The notes below the pieces were generated by a model that saw only the letters and a list, made by a program, of their open reading frames with translations, ran no database searches and was not told where the DNA came from. DNA of 64,000 bases from Coccinella septempunctata (Eukaryota > Arthropoda > Insecta > Coleoptera > Coccinellidae), in assembly GCF_907165205.1 (NCBI RefSeq), contig NC_058193.1:31075521-31139520 (forward strand). The letters run 5' to 3'. Shown here one piece after another: positions 46,306-57,691 of this stretch; position 1 is the first letter of the stretch; each line of letters starts with the position of its first letter. The position numbers and the translations under genes were made by a program.

Positions 46306-46449
46306 TGTCATATGTCAAGAACAACGTAACATAACTTCATGTCAATGTCATGGCGACTAATGTAAATCGTGTCTGTATTATGCAGACTCAGCAATAAATA
46401 TATTTTTATCTCTGTATTATTCTCAACTTATTGGACCCAAGATATCACA
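46306..46449 (+). mobile_element. Putative short LTR upstream of tRNA-Ser primer site
   Basis: Begins TGTCATATGTC and ends GATATCACA. An AATAAA is present at about 46393, followed by a short R/U5-like tract. Length about 144 bp, short like the LTRs of mag-type Gypsy elements. The start is inferred from the TG...CA rule only. No second LTR found. Confidence 0.45.
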
Positions 46450-46451
46450 TT

Positions 46452-46472
46452 TGGCGACAAGGATGGGATTCG
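46452..46472 (+). other. Primer binding site, tRNA-Ser(GCU)
   Basis: TGGCGACAAGGATGGGATTC, 2 bases after the putative LTR, is complementary to the 3' end plus CCA of an insect tRNA-Ser(GCU), with one mismatch (GACGAGG expected). mag-type Gypsy retrotransposons use serine tRNA primers. This supports an old LTR element here although no intact gag/pol is visible. Confidence 0.65.
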
Positions 46473-47738
46473 TGATCATAAATGTCCAAATAAATCTAGT
46501 TGGGTTAAGGCTCAGATAATTGATTAGGTAGTAGAAAAAACTTGACTTGCAAAAGCTAATCAAATTAGGGAGGCAGGTTAATCAGTAGTGAATTGAGTGA
46601 AGGTATAGAAACTAGAGCTGATATGTCAAATTCAAATTGTTTCCTCGAAAGGGAACCCAAAAAGGGCGCATCTTTATAAATTGAAACCAGACCATGCTGA
46701 GAGTCCTGGAATCTCACAACTATTGACCTAAAAATATTATAATTCCAAAACTGGCCAGATACTCTCATGAGTACCAAGACATCGGAGTACCGAGAAAAAT
46801 AAAAAAAACTTGAACTTGCAGAAATTACATCTGCTGGACTCGAACTGCGTTAGAATTAAGAAACAGTCGATGTATACAGTATTCAGAGTTTGTCAGCTCA
46901 AGAAACGTAAGCCAGTTCTCAATCCTCATGACGAAACAGCCAAAGCTGCTTAGACATCAGACTATCAGAGGGTCATCATCAAGGATAATTTCTTGAGAGC
47001 TGAGAGGCTCGATCCTAGCCAATCGACCTCGATCTCAATCTCATCAGAACCACCTGAGGATGGGCAGTCCTATGTCACCAAGTTCTCTATGATCACTGTC
47101 ATCTGTCACTAATCGATCTAGTACGCCAAGTACAAATGAAATTATGACGTACCTACTCTCTCAGAGTGACTTATTACGTCTTATTACAACTTAATTCTCG
47201 CTCCATCATTTCAGCTTCCTCGCCATAATTCCTCTTCCTGTCTCGCGGAGCATAGAATAACGTTTCTGTTCATTTCCTAATCCCGCTTCAGCCATGTGTC
47301 GGTCCTTTTTTTTTCCTGCCATAACGAACGTGACTGGCGCGCAGTATTTATGTGAAAGTTAATGCAGTTTTAAGTATATTCCAATTCTTTCGTTGCCGCG
47401 AATGAAATGGAGAAACCCGTTAGAGATTAACCTGCCGCCTCTTAATGTCTACGGATCCTTAGTTAGCGCGTAAAATGATTGTTTTACGACGAGGCAAAAT
47501 GTTAATTCTCTGGCGATAGCACCAAAAATGGAAACGACGTTTAATATGCGGGGCGCCAACTCATAGAACCATTTCAGATGGGAAATTTTTCAACCGCTTG
47601 GTGAATTTGGTTCGGATCGATGAGAAACTAGTTGGCATAAGAATTGTTTGAGTTCCTGATTCCTCATACGGTTCTCTATCTCCTACCCCCTGCCTGGTGA
47701 CTCATTGGTTAGAAAGCACCCTGAAAATTCTATACATA
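46473..47738. other. Unassigned; possible LTR-element leader then CpG-rich DNA
   Basis: 46473-47110 may be internal sequence of the LTR relic; no protein motif recognised. 47210-47480 is CpG-rich without coding signal. Confidence 0.35.
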
Positions 47739-48972
47739 CGAGGATGTATTGATATCTAGTTAGCCTAGATCACTTCCATGCATAAAAAAAATGTTGCCTC
47801 ACCTTAGCAACGAACAATAACTCATTAAAAGTGTCAGAGTGAAGTTTGAGGTCAAAAAAGTAAACCAGAGTTACGCAATAAATTAAAAGAGAGAAGATGT
47901 CCACCGAAATTGTGAAAATTGAAAAATAGAGTATCGAGCCATCATCAAGTACCTGTATTTAAAAGGGTTAAGAGGTAAGTAGATTTACGAAGATATGCTT
48001 AATACCCTTGGTGATCAATGTCCTTCGTATGGGACCGTGAAAAATTGGACGGCAAGCTTCAAAAGAGGTAAATTTTTCATTGAAGATGATGACCGATCGG
48101 GAAAGCCAGTTTCTGTGTCAGTCCACGAAAATATCGATGCAGTTCATGACATGATTTTATCAGACCGTCGAATTGGGCTAAAACGGATATCTGAAGCACT
48201 GAATATTTCATACGAACGCGTTCATCATATAGTTCACGTCAATTTGGACATGCGAAAAATTGCTGCAAAATGGATCTCCAAATGTTTGAATGTTGACCAA
48301 AAGCGTACAGGGGTAGAAGCATCGCGTTCGATGTGTGCTCGATTTGAAAACGATGTAGACTTCTTAAACCGAATTGTAGTAACAATGGATGAGACTTGGG
48401 TACATTTCTACGATCCAGAAACAAAGCAACAATCGATGGAATGGCGACACTCTGGTTCTCCAAGACCCAAGAAGTTTCGTGTCCAAAAATCTGCTGGAAA
48501 AGTTCTTGCCATGGAGTAATCATGATTGATTTTTTGGATAAGGGTAGAACAATAACCGGAGATTACTATTCAACATTACTGACCACTCTACGGGAAAAAA
48601 TTGAAGAGAAAAGGCGCGGAAAGCTATCCAAAGGTGTTGTATTTTTGCAGGACAACGCCCCTGCATACAAATCTCACGTTGCCATGCAAAAAATTCGTGA
48701 TTTAGGGTTTGAATTATTAGAACACCCCCCTTATTCACCAGATTTGGCTCCATCCGACTATTATCTCTTTTCTCAACTGAAAAAAAGTTTAAAAGGTCGT
48801 AAATTTTCTTCCAACGAGGAGGTAATAAAGGCTGTGGAGGTCTGGTTTGCAGAGCAAGAAGAAACATTTTTTTTTGAAAGGTCTAGAGACGTTGCAGGTT
48901 ATGTCAAAATATTTCGACATTAAAATTTAGTTTGGTTCTATAGTAGGGTAAGAATTTTTCAATATATCCTCG
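47739..48972 (+). mobile_element. mariner copy M4, full length, two frame breaks
   Basis: 1,234 bp with TA on both sides (47737-47738, 48973-48974). Ends CGAGGATGTATTGATATCTA and, from the right, CGAGGATATATTGAAAAATT. The transposase has a 1-base deletion after MSTEIVKIEK and a 19-base deletion at about 48509 within KVLASVFWDCHG, lying between two TTGC repeats when compared with M2. The two open parts (47995-48519 and 48396-48923) together cover the DNA-binding domain, MDETWVHFY, LQDNAPAYKSHVAMQ and SPDLAPSDYYLFSQ up to the C-terminus. Sense to the integrin gene. Confidence 0.96.
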
Positions 48973-48974
48973 TA

Positions 48975-50464
48975 GAATGATTACAAACAATAAAAATCAT
49001 TTTTTAAAGGCACTTGCTTAACTGGTTCCCTTCTTTAATGGACTATTATAGACAATAGGTCATCATCGGTATCTCCACCTCTTAAAAACTCTCGTGTCTT
49101 CGATAAAAAGACCTCTTCGCCGATGACGCTGGCACGTTCCACGAAACCCTAGGGTTAGCGTCAGCGGCCGCCAAAGCGGACGCAACTTCCGGAAGTTGTA
49201 AAAAGGCTTCTTTATGACGTACGAGACGCGTTATATTTATTTCCTTTTGAGAGTGACATGTGCCGACGTACGGAACCGTAGAAAAAAACGGTCGGACGTA
49301 AATTGGGCGTTGGAGAGGCCGTCAGTTTCGAAAATTAGTCACGAAACGCTCAACAAGTTCTTGTTGATTGTGTTCTCATACGTGGCGAGATTGCCTGATG
49401 ACGTTTCTTGTTCGATTCTGTGCAGCAGGGTGAAGAAAAAGGGGATTTGGAGAATTACCAGCTGTTACCAGGCACCTTCTTTCAATTGGTCACTCAAGGA
49501 AAAAGTGTTCAGGTTTTCACAATCCAGGAAACCCTTCTACCTAAAAAATCACGATATTTCTAGGTTCTTTTCAAAAATCTTGCGTCCAATGTAAACATTA
49601 CAAGAGGCAAGAAAGTTTTTCTCTGGGCTTTCTAACAATTTTCAAGGAATTCAAATACTTGATTAATGTTCAGTGATTTTAAAGACATATCGATCAAGTA
49701 AAAATTGTCCTCAAGGGACATTCATATCATAAAACTCCTGCGTATTCTGGGACAAAAAGATAGGGGTAAAATTCAGGGGGAGGAAACTGCGGAAAAGGGA
49801 GTCTCCAGGTAAAAATAAAAAGTAAGAGCCCCCAAGTTTTATCTAGAGAAACCAAACTTTGTTGCTCTAACTTCGGAACAGCCTGTATAAGTGAAAATTC
49901 GCAGAGTGTTTTTTTAATTAGATGCCGAATCATCATCAGACTGCCCATTACTCCATTAAAGTTTCAACGTCCTCCGCATAGAATACTCCATCCAGCTCCG
50001 CTTCCTGTTCTCATTTGTCATTCCACCCTTGTAAAACATCGCATAGATAGATGCGGACTAATCGATTTATCAGACAACCCCACGATGACTCTACGACCAG
50101 CGTTTCCGCAGTTTCAAAAACCGAATACGTTGAAATGGGGAATTTTTCGAGGGTTCCACGCAAAGGAACGACCGGGGGGTGGAGTGACGTCTTCCTTGAG
50201 TAAATTGAAGTCATGTGTGGAATGACGCAGCTCGGATCACTTGACGCTAGTAGTCTGTAGTCTAAACACAACAGGAGTGGCTTTAGAATATCGATGTATC
50301 ATTTTGAGTAGTAGATAAACCACTCTATAATTAAAGTAGTTGCTAGAAATGTCCTCCCTCTCACTTCTCAGATCTTCTTTTCATAGTTCGCACGTTACAA
50401 ATGAAATTCAACTTATTTCATGAGTTTATTATTGGAAGAAGAAGAATCTGTGAAAACATAGGTA
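48975..50464. other. Unassigned intronic sequence
   Basis: No gene recognised. CpG-rich stretches at 49060-49400 and 50030-50260 have open frames (49214-49594, 126 codons; 50011-50271) without domains. Confidence 0.4.
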
Positions 50465-51548
50465 CTAGGATATATTGAAATATTCTTAGTCTACCATAAA
50501 ACCAAACAAAATTTAAATGTCAAAATATTTTATTACTCAACATATTCTCCTCTTAATTGAATACTTTCATTACAGCGAACCTGCAACGTCTCTAGATCTT
50601 TTAAAAAAAATGTTTCTTCTTTCTCTGCAAACCAGACCTCCACAGCTTTTATTACCTCCTCGTTGGAAGAAAATTTACGACCTTTTAAACTTTTTTTCAG
50701 TTGAGGAAAGAGATGATAGTCGGATGGAGCCAAATCTGGTGAATAAGGGGAGTGTTCTAGTAATTCAAACCCTAAATCAGAAATTTTTTGCATGCCAACA
50801 TGAGATTTGTGTGCAGGGGCGTTGTCCCGCAGAAACAAAACACCTTTGGATAGCTTTCCGCGTCTTTTCTCTTTAATTTTTTCCCGTAGAGTGGTCCATG
50901 GCAATCCCGAAAAACTGAAGAACTTTTCCAGCAGATTTTTGGACACGACACTTCTCAGGTCTTGGAGAAACAGAGTGTCGCCATTCCATCGATTGTTCCT
51001 TTGTTTCCGGATCGTAGAAATGTACCCAAGTCTCATCCATAGTAACAATTCGGTTTAAGAAGTCTACATCGTTTTCAAATCGAGCACAGATCGAACGCGA
51101 TGCTTCTACCCTTGCACGCTTTTGGTCAACATTCAAACATTTGGGGATCCATTTTGCAGCAATTTTTCTCGTGTCCAAATTGACGTGAACTATATGATGA
51201 ACGCGTTTGTATGAAATATTCAGTGCTTCAGATATCCGTTTTAGCCCAATTCGACGGTCTGATGAAATCATGTCATGAACTGCATCGATATTTTCGGGGA
51301 CTGACAGAGAAACTGGCCTTCCGATTGGTCATCATCTTCAATGGACAGTTTACCTCTATTGAAGCTTGCAGTCCAATTTTTCACGGTCGCATTCGAACGA
51401 CATTGATCACCAAGGGTATTAAGCATATCTTCGTAGATCTGCTTACCTCTTTTAACCCTTTTGAATACGGGTACTTGATGATGGCTCGATACTCCAATTT
51501 TCTTATGCATGGAACTGGTCTAGGCTAACTAGATATCAATAATCCTCG
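50465..51548 (-). mobile_element. mariner copy M5, internally deleted
   Basis: Minus strand, TA-flanked (50463-50464, 51549-51550). The left end has CTAGGATATATTGAAATATT (one mutation in the terminal repeat); the right end is CCTCG. Two deletions are visible. About 80 bases between GTAGAGTGGTC and CATGGCAATCC near 50893 remove the ITGDYYSTLLT region. About 120 bases near 51500 remove the transposase start. Remaining open parts: 51268-51510, 50873-51271 and 50533-51048. Confidence 0.95.
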
Positions 51549-51550
51549 TA

Positions 51551-52329
51551 TATGAATCGGCAGTTTGTCCATATTAGGGTTACCGCAGCTGTATATATAC
51601 AACAAAGCTACATAAATAAGGTGAAAATTCGAAAATTTATCGAAATTCATATCGTGCATTCATATCATTATTATTATAATAACCATTTTCTGCTCTTCCG
51701 AATCACGTCGGTACATTTCGGACAAGAATTCGGCCACGAGGACCCATTCACAGGTGGCCATCCCGGGCAACTCGATGTAAGTCTGGGCAATTAGGGGCCC
51801 AAGGTCTAATTTGGTATTCGTTTGTTTTAGCGGCGAGTGTTGAACTTCTCAATTTACCTAATCTGTTTTGGTAATTCGATTCGCTCGTTTTGGTCGGGAA
51901 AAAAAGGCTTCCCAGCTTTAAGAATGGGGGTTGAAGGCAGGGGCGGCATGAGAGAAAAAGGAATGTCGAGAATTTTATTCAATTTCCACGTCATCTGTAA
52001 ACGCGGCAGGGGGCCATGAGAAACAAACGTTCTGCTTTTTCGATAGGCATGCCGAGTGTCCTAGATAGATGCATACCTAATCGATTTGCTATTATGGAAA
52101 CAATATGATTGTTGATTTATTGTTCGAACGTCAATGAATATCACATTTTATATTGAATTAATCGAATCGAGTTCCTTTGAGATCTGTGGACATTCTAATT
52201 ACGCAATCACCATGTATACTGTGGCGGATTTGACCTCGGCCCGGGCCTAGGGCGGCCAGATATTAGGGGCTGCAAATCGTGGCAAAAACTTTCCCTGATG
52301 ATAAAAAGAAATTTTTCAGCGTAGCTTTA
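51551..52329. other. Unassigned intronic sequence
   Basis: No gene or repeat recognised. A locally GC-rich tract lies at 52225-52280. Confidence 0.4.
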
Positions 52330-54600
52330 CAGAGTGAGTAAAAACAATTTAACTGAATTCGAGTCTAGAGTCTTGAGTGGCCAAGACTGCCAATGGAAAT
52401 TGCACTCCAGAGAGCCCTTTAAAGTGAACTCGAAAATGAAAAATGTAAAAACAAAAACAATTATTTTCCCGTGAACAATGTTAGATATTGGAAGGTTTGG
52501 TATGAAAATATAGATTTTCGAACTCGCTGAATCTATTGCGAGCAATTTCGAAAGCCTATCTCCCTTCGTTCAGATTTTCATCTTGGACATGGCATTTTTC
52601 AAAAATTGGAAATTTCAATCTGCGATATCTTCTGTTATATTCGCCTGATCCAATTGGGATTTTCGATTCCATTATCAGCGTTGCCTAGGCTTCCACCCTA
52701 GCACAAAAACTCGATTTCGAAAATTTCAATTTTTTGGGTCAAAAATGAGCAAGGGGTTAGACCCCTCTAAAATGACATATTTGCTACTCTGTCTTAAAAT
52801 CAGGATGTTCTGTTACTGTCTTAGGGTATGGAGTGCATAGAATTTGTTTTGAAGATTCTGGAGAACCAAACAGTTGATGATTCGATAGAGAATTGCACTC
52901 CAGAGAGCATGTCGAAGTCAACTCGAAAATCAAAAGTGGAAAAACAAAAAAAATTATTTTCTCCTAAACTGGGCCAGATATTTGAAATTTTGGTATTAGA
53001 ATATAGATTTTCAAACACGCTGAATCTATTGCGAGCAATTTCGAGAGCCTATCTCCCTTCGTTTAGATTTTCATCTTGGAAATTCGCATTTTTCAAAAAA
53101 TGGCAAATTTAAATCTGCGATATCTCCTGTTATATTCGCCTGATCCAATTGGGATTTTCGATTCCATAATCAGTGTTGCCTAGGCTTCCACCCTAGCATA
53201 AAAACTCGATTTCGAAAATTCCAATTTTTTGGGTCAAAAATGAGCAAGGGGTTAGACCCCCCTAAAATGGCCTATTTGCCACTCTGTCTTAAAATCAGGA
53301 TGTTCTATTACTGTCTTAGGATACGAAGTGCATAGAATTTGTTTTGAAGATTCTGGAAAACCAAACAGTTGATGATTCGATAGAGAATTGCACTCCAGAG
53401 AGCATGTCGAAGTCAACTCGAAAATGAAAAGTGGAAAAACAAAAAAAATTATTTTCTCCTAAACTAGGCCAGATATTTGAAATTTTGGTATCAAAATATA
53501 GGTTTTCAAACACGCTGAATCTATTGCGAGCAATTTCGAGAGCCTATCTCCCTTCGTTTAGATTTTCATCTTGGAAATTGGCATTTTTCAAAAAATGGCA
53601 AAATTAAATCTGCGATATCTCCTGTTATATTCGCCTGATCCAATTGGGATTTTCGATTCCATAATCAGCGTTGCCTAGGCTTCCACCCTAGCATAAAAAC
53701 TCGATTTCGAAAATTTCGATTTTTTGGGTCAAAAATGAGCAAGGGGTTAGACCCCCCTAAAATGGCCTATTTGCCACTCTGTCTTAAAATCAGGATGTTC
53801 TATTACTGTCTTAGGATATGAAGTGCATAGAATTTGTTTTGAAGATTCTGGAAAACCAAACAGTTGATGATTCGATAGAGAATTGCACTTCAGAGAGCTC
53901 TTCGAAGTCAACTCGAAAATGAAAAGTGGAAAAACAAAAAAAATTATTTTCTCCTAAACTGGGCCAGATATTTGAAATTTTGGCATCAAAATATAGGTTT
54001 TCAAACACGCTGAATCTATTGCGAGCAGTTTCGAAAGCCTATCTCCCTTCGTTTAGATTTTCATCTTGGAAATTGGAATTTTTCAAAAAATGGCAAATTT
54101 CAATCTGCGATATCCCCTGTTATATTCGCCTGATCCAATTGGGATTTTCGATTCCATAATCAGCGTTGCCTAGGCTTCCACCCTAGCATAAAAACTCGAT
54201 TTCGAAAATTTCAATTTTTTGGGTCAAAAATGAGCAAGGGGTTAGACCCCCCTAAAATGGCCTATTTGCCACTCTGTCTTAAAATCAGGATGTTCTATTA
54301 CTCTCTTAGGATATGGAGTGCATAGAATTTGTTTTGAAGATTCTGGAAAACCAAACAGTTGATGATTCGATAGAGAATTGCACTCCAGAGAGCACGTCGA
54401 AGTCAACTCGAAAATGAAAAGTGGAAAAACAAAAAAAATTATTTTCTCCTAAACTAGGCCAGAGATTTGAAATTTTGGTATGAAAATATAGGTTTTCGAA
54501 CAGGCTGAATCTATAGCCAGCAATTTCGGAAGCCTATCTCCTTCCGTTCAGATTTTGATCTTGGACATGGCATTTTTCAAAAATTGGGAAATTCACTTTA
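52330..54600. repeat. 495-bp tandem satellite, about 4.5 units
   Basis: The landmark GCATAGAATTTGTTTTGAAG starts at 52835, 53330, 53825 and 54320, an exact 495-base period. A more diverged unit precedes it (GCACTCCAGAGAG at 52402 against 52895) and a partial one ends near 54600. The three central units differ at only a few positions. The period is divisible by three, so short open frames (for example 65 codons on the minus strand) recur in every unit. They have no recognised domain and stops close them, so I treat them as incidental. No telomeric or centromeric signature. Confidence 0.96.
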
Positions 54601-55075
54601 GAATTCGTCAAGACCGAAAGATTAGGCCGAGATGGATAAAATTATCAGTTTTGTTACTAGAAAAGTTGCTCTTTCAGAATATGTATCACATCTCCATCTA
54701 CCTGTTACTTTTTTTGAGAGATAAACGACTCGAAAGCTGACCTTCGAAAACCCCTGAAAAAGATGGTTTCACTTTAAAATTCGTCAAAACCGAACCGTTG
54801 TTCCGAGAAGGATGAAATGTCCAGATTTATTACCAGAAAGGTTTGTCTTGTAGAGTATATATCACGATTAAATTTCCTATGATTTTTCCGCTAGATACCA
54901 CCAAACTCGAAGGTTGAAAAATGGAAAAATAAAAAATTTGCTTTATTGGTAAACTGTGTGAGATATCCGAAAGTTTGGTAAGCAAATATTAGTTTTCGAA
55001 CACGCTAAATCTATTGCGAGCAATTTCGAAAGCCTATTTCCATTAGTTATTCTCGTGAACGGTGTCAGATATCGT
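54601..55075. repeat. Diverged satellite-related repeats
   Basis: TTCACTTTAGAATTCGTCAA (about 54592) recurs as TTCACTTTAAAATTCGTCAA about 176 bases later, with similar following text. At 54985-55045 a stretch containing CTATTGCGAGCAATTTCGAAAGCCTATTTCC matches the satellite unit again. Degenerate edge of the array. Confidence 0.75.
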
Positions 55076-55612
55076 AAAAATGCCAAGTGAAGAGTAGCAA
55101 GACAGTTGATGCAACAGTCCCCTGGTGACTCTATCATAGAAAAAAAACCGTACTTTCCACGGTGGGTTTTCGTCCTTCTATACATTGACCATCATACCTT
55201 TTCAACGATTTCTAATACCCGCCGCTGTCCACTCAACCCCCATCGAATGAAATTAGTCGAATTACGTTAATTTCCGCTTCGGCCCGAATTGAATAATGGA
55301 TTTGTTGTGCCGTCTGTACGTATCTGTCTCTTTACTTCACGGACGTGCAGTCATATTTCGATGACTATCTCATACACCCCTCCCGTCAAGTGATTGACGA
55401 TCACTAATCTTACGATTTTATTGCGGCACAGATTGAGTGGAAGAAATTAACGGTTGATTATTTCCTTTGTTCTCGGATGAGGATGCGCCTATTGGGCCGT
55501 CTTGTTAACGGAACATGATCAGGGACTGACTGGGAAAGCAAAAAAGAAAGTTGAAGAGAGTTGTTCTAAGAGATGGGCTTTCGATAAAATTATTCCGAAG
55601 CTATTATTAGTA
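55076..55612. other. Unassigned intronic sequence
   Basis: No gene or repeat recognised. Slightly CpG-richer than the satellite. Confidence 0.4.
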
Positions 55613-57122
55613 CGAGGATAGTCTACTACAGAACCAAACAAAATTTCAAGGACAAAATATTTTATTACTCAACATTTATTACAGCGAACCTGCAACGTCT
55701 CTAGACCTTTCAAAAAAAATGTTTCTTCTTGCTCTGCAAACCAGACCTCCACAGATTTTATTACCTCCTCGTTTGGAAGAAAATTTACTACTTTTTAAAC
55801 TTTTCTTCAGCTGAGGAAAGAGATTAAAGTCTGATGGTGCCAAATCTGGTGAATAAGGGGGGCGTTTTAGTAATTCAAACCCTAACGAATTTTTTGCATG
55901 GCAACGAGAGATTTGTGTACAGGGGCGTTGTCCTGCAAAATCAAAACACCTTTGGATAGCTTTACGCGTCTTTTCTCTTAGATTTTTTCCCGTAGAGTGG
56001 TCAGTAATGTCCAATGGTAATCTTCGGGTATTGTTCCACCCTTATCCAAAAAATTAATCATGATTACTCTATGGCAATCCCAAAAAATTGAAGCAAAAAC
56101 TTTTCCAGCAGATTTTTGGGCACGAAACTTCTTAACATAACATAACATAACATAACAACAGTCTTTATTTCAGATCAAATTCCAGTTACATAACAAAATA
56201 TGAAATGAAATAGTGTCAAAAACAATGGTGTTACTTCACAATCTCTTCCAAACAATAAGGTTCCCTATGTAATAGAAAATTAAAAAGTTTCTTTTTAAAT
56301 GTTTTGATATCAGTTATGCCCTGTATATCACGTGGTAGGCTGTTATACATTTTTAAGGTCCTATATTCAATTTGTTTTTGTGTGGTTGATAGGTTAGGTC
56401 TTGGAGAACCAGAGTGTCGCCATTCCATCGATTGTTGCTTTGTTTCTGCATCGTAGAAATGTACCCAAGTCTCATCCATAGTAACAATTCAGTTTAAGAA
56501 GTCTACATCGTTTTCAAATCGGGCACAGATCGAACGCGATGCTTCTACCCTTGCACGCTTTTGGTCAACATTCTAATATTCGGGGATCCATTCTGCAGCA
56601 ATTTTTCTCATGTCCAAATTGACGTGAACTATATGATGAACGCGTTCGTATGAAATATTCAGTGCTTCAGATATCCGTTTCAGCCCAATTCGACGGTCTG
56701 ATAAAATCATGTCATGAACTGCATCGATATTTTCGGGGTCTGACACAAAAACTGGCCTTCCCGATCGGTCATCATCTTCAATGGAAAATTTACCTCTTTT
56801 GAAGCTTGCAGTCCAATTTTTCACGGTTTCACACGAAGGGCATTGATCACCAAGGGTATTAAACATATCTTCGTAAATCTGCTTACCTCTTCACTCTTTT
56901 AAATACAGGTACTTGATGATGGCTCGATACTCCAATTTTTCGATTTTCACAATTTCCGTGGACATCTCCTTTCTTTTAATTCATTGCGTAACTCTGGTTT
57001 ACTTTTTTGACCTCAAACTTCACACTGACACTTTCAATGAGATATTGTTCGTTGCTATGGTAACGCAATACTTTTTTATGCATGGAACTGGTCTAGGCTA
57101 ACTAGATATCAATACATTCTCG
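55613..57122 (-). mobile_element. mariner copy M6 with nested LINE end
   Basis: Minus strand, TA-flanked (55611-55612, 57123-57124). The left end is CGAGGATA then a small deletion; the right end is CCTCG. The DNA-binding domain is at 56573-56866 (GDQCPSCETVKNWTASFKRG), MDETWVHFYDAETKQQSM near 56430-56479, and the C-terminal third at 55679-56014. Multiple frameshifts. A 259-bp retrotransposon end interrupts it at 56135-56393. The element's right end is only 127 bases from the integrin exon at 57250. Confidence 0.95.
56135..56393 (-). mobile_element. 5'-truncated LINE 3' end inside mariner M6
   Basis: On the minus strand the insert begins inside a LINE pol C-terminus (RTLKMYNSLPRDIQGITDIK, then TFKKKLFNFLLHREPYCLEE), stop TAA near 56231, a 3' UTR with AATAAA (56164-56169 complement), and ends in a tail of TTATG pentamers, about four copies, instead of poly-A. 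TTA is present on both sides (56132-56134, 56394-56396) and the mariner sequence CTTCTTAGGTCTTGG is restored by removing it. The YNSLP...FKK.L pattern is typical of CR1/Jockey-like LINE pol ends; exact clade not determined. Confidence 0.88.
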
Positions 57123-57249
57123 TAAGTAAAAAAGGAGATTGAGATAGAGAATACACCCTTCAAAGATGCTCTGTTTCTCTTCAAATAGACACCGATATAT
57201 CTTCATTCGAAGTTGAAGTAACTAATATTAAAATTAATCCTTTTTTCAG

Positions 57250-57311
57250 CTCAATGGGGATACCACAGGCAAGGTTCATGTCAGGCGGGATTTAGTGCAG
57301 CTATCAACGAG
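57250..57311 (+). CDS. if: Integrin alpha-PS2 exon, blade 2-3 junction
   Basis: A 62-base exon, phase 1 in and phase 0 out. It reads SQWGYHRQGSCQAGFSAAIN followed by E. WGYHRQGSCQAGFSAAI is nearly identical to fruit-fly inflated as I recall it and distinguishes PS2 from other insect alpha subunits. The cysteine in GSC closes the disulfide with SPC of the previous exon. The acceptor TTTTTTCAG is preceded by a mariner ending at 57122, so the branch-point region has only 127 bases of non-mobile DNA. Donor GTGAGT at 57312. The next exon, expected to carry the LFIGAPGSWYWQG-type sequence, was searched for by eye to 64000 and not found. Confidence 0.96.
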
Positions 57312-57691
57312 GTGAGTGCTCCGTTCGGGAAAAAAAAATCGATGCTATCTACCTTCATTCATTTATTGTTTCGGGAGTTAAGTCTCTCCTTTTATGCGGA
57401 TGCCTTTACGCGTATCCCGCATTTCATCTGAATACATTACTAATTGTTATTCACGTTGTTGGGTCCACTTATTGTTTCTCACAATGCTCGGAATTTCGAG
57501 CATGCAACCCACGGCCTTATAGGTTTGCGTATTTTTTTTTTCGAGGAATCGGTACGTATTTTACATCCTCGCGTTTATTTTTTTCGCAGTTGACTGCCCG
57601 AGAAGGCAGGATAATTTTTGAGGAATTCGCAATATAGTTCAGGTCGAAAAATATGCGTAATAATTTTTTGATGGACATTACTGATGATATA

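Larger units (their letters stand above)
41804..57249 (+). other. Integrin intron (15,446 bp)
   Basis: Donor GTAAGT at 41804 and acceptor TTTTTTCAG ending 57249 define this phase-1 intron. It contains a LINE RNase H relic, an LTR/PBS relic, three mariner copies and the 495-bp satellite. Confidence 0.9.

Noticed and set aside
49214..49594. 126-codon plus-strand frame as a gene
   Set aside because: No recognised domain, no neighbouring splice or promoter signals, composition bias of the CpG-rich block explains it.
52821..54159. 65- to 94-codon frames repeated in satellite units
   Set aside because: They recur because the 495-base period is a multiple of three; no domain or signal, and units accumulate changes without obvious constraint.
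52330..54600. CRISPR-like or other spacer-repeat array
   Set aside because: Units are 495 bases with no alternating unique spacers, and the genome is eukaryotic.
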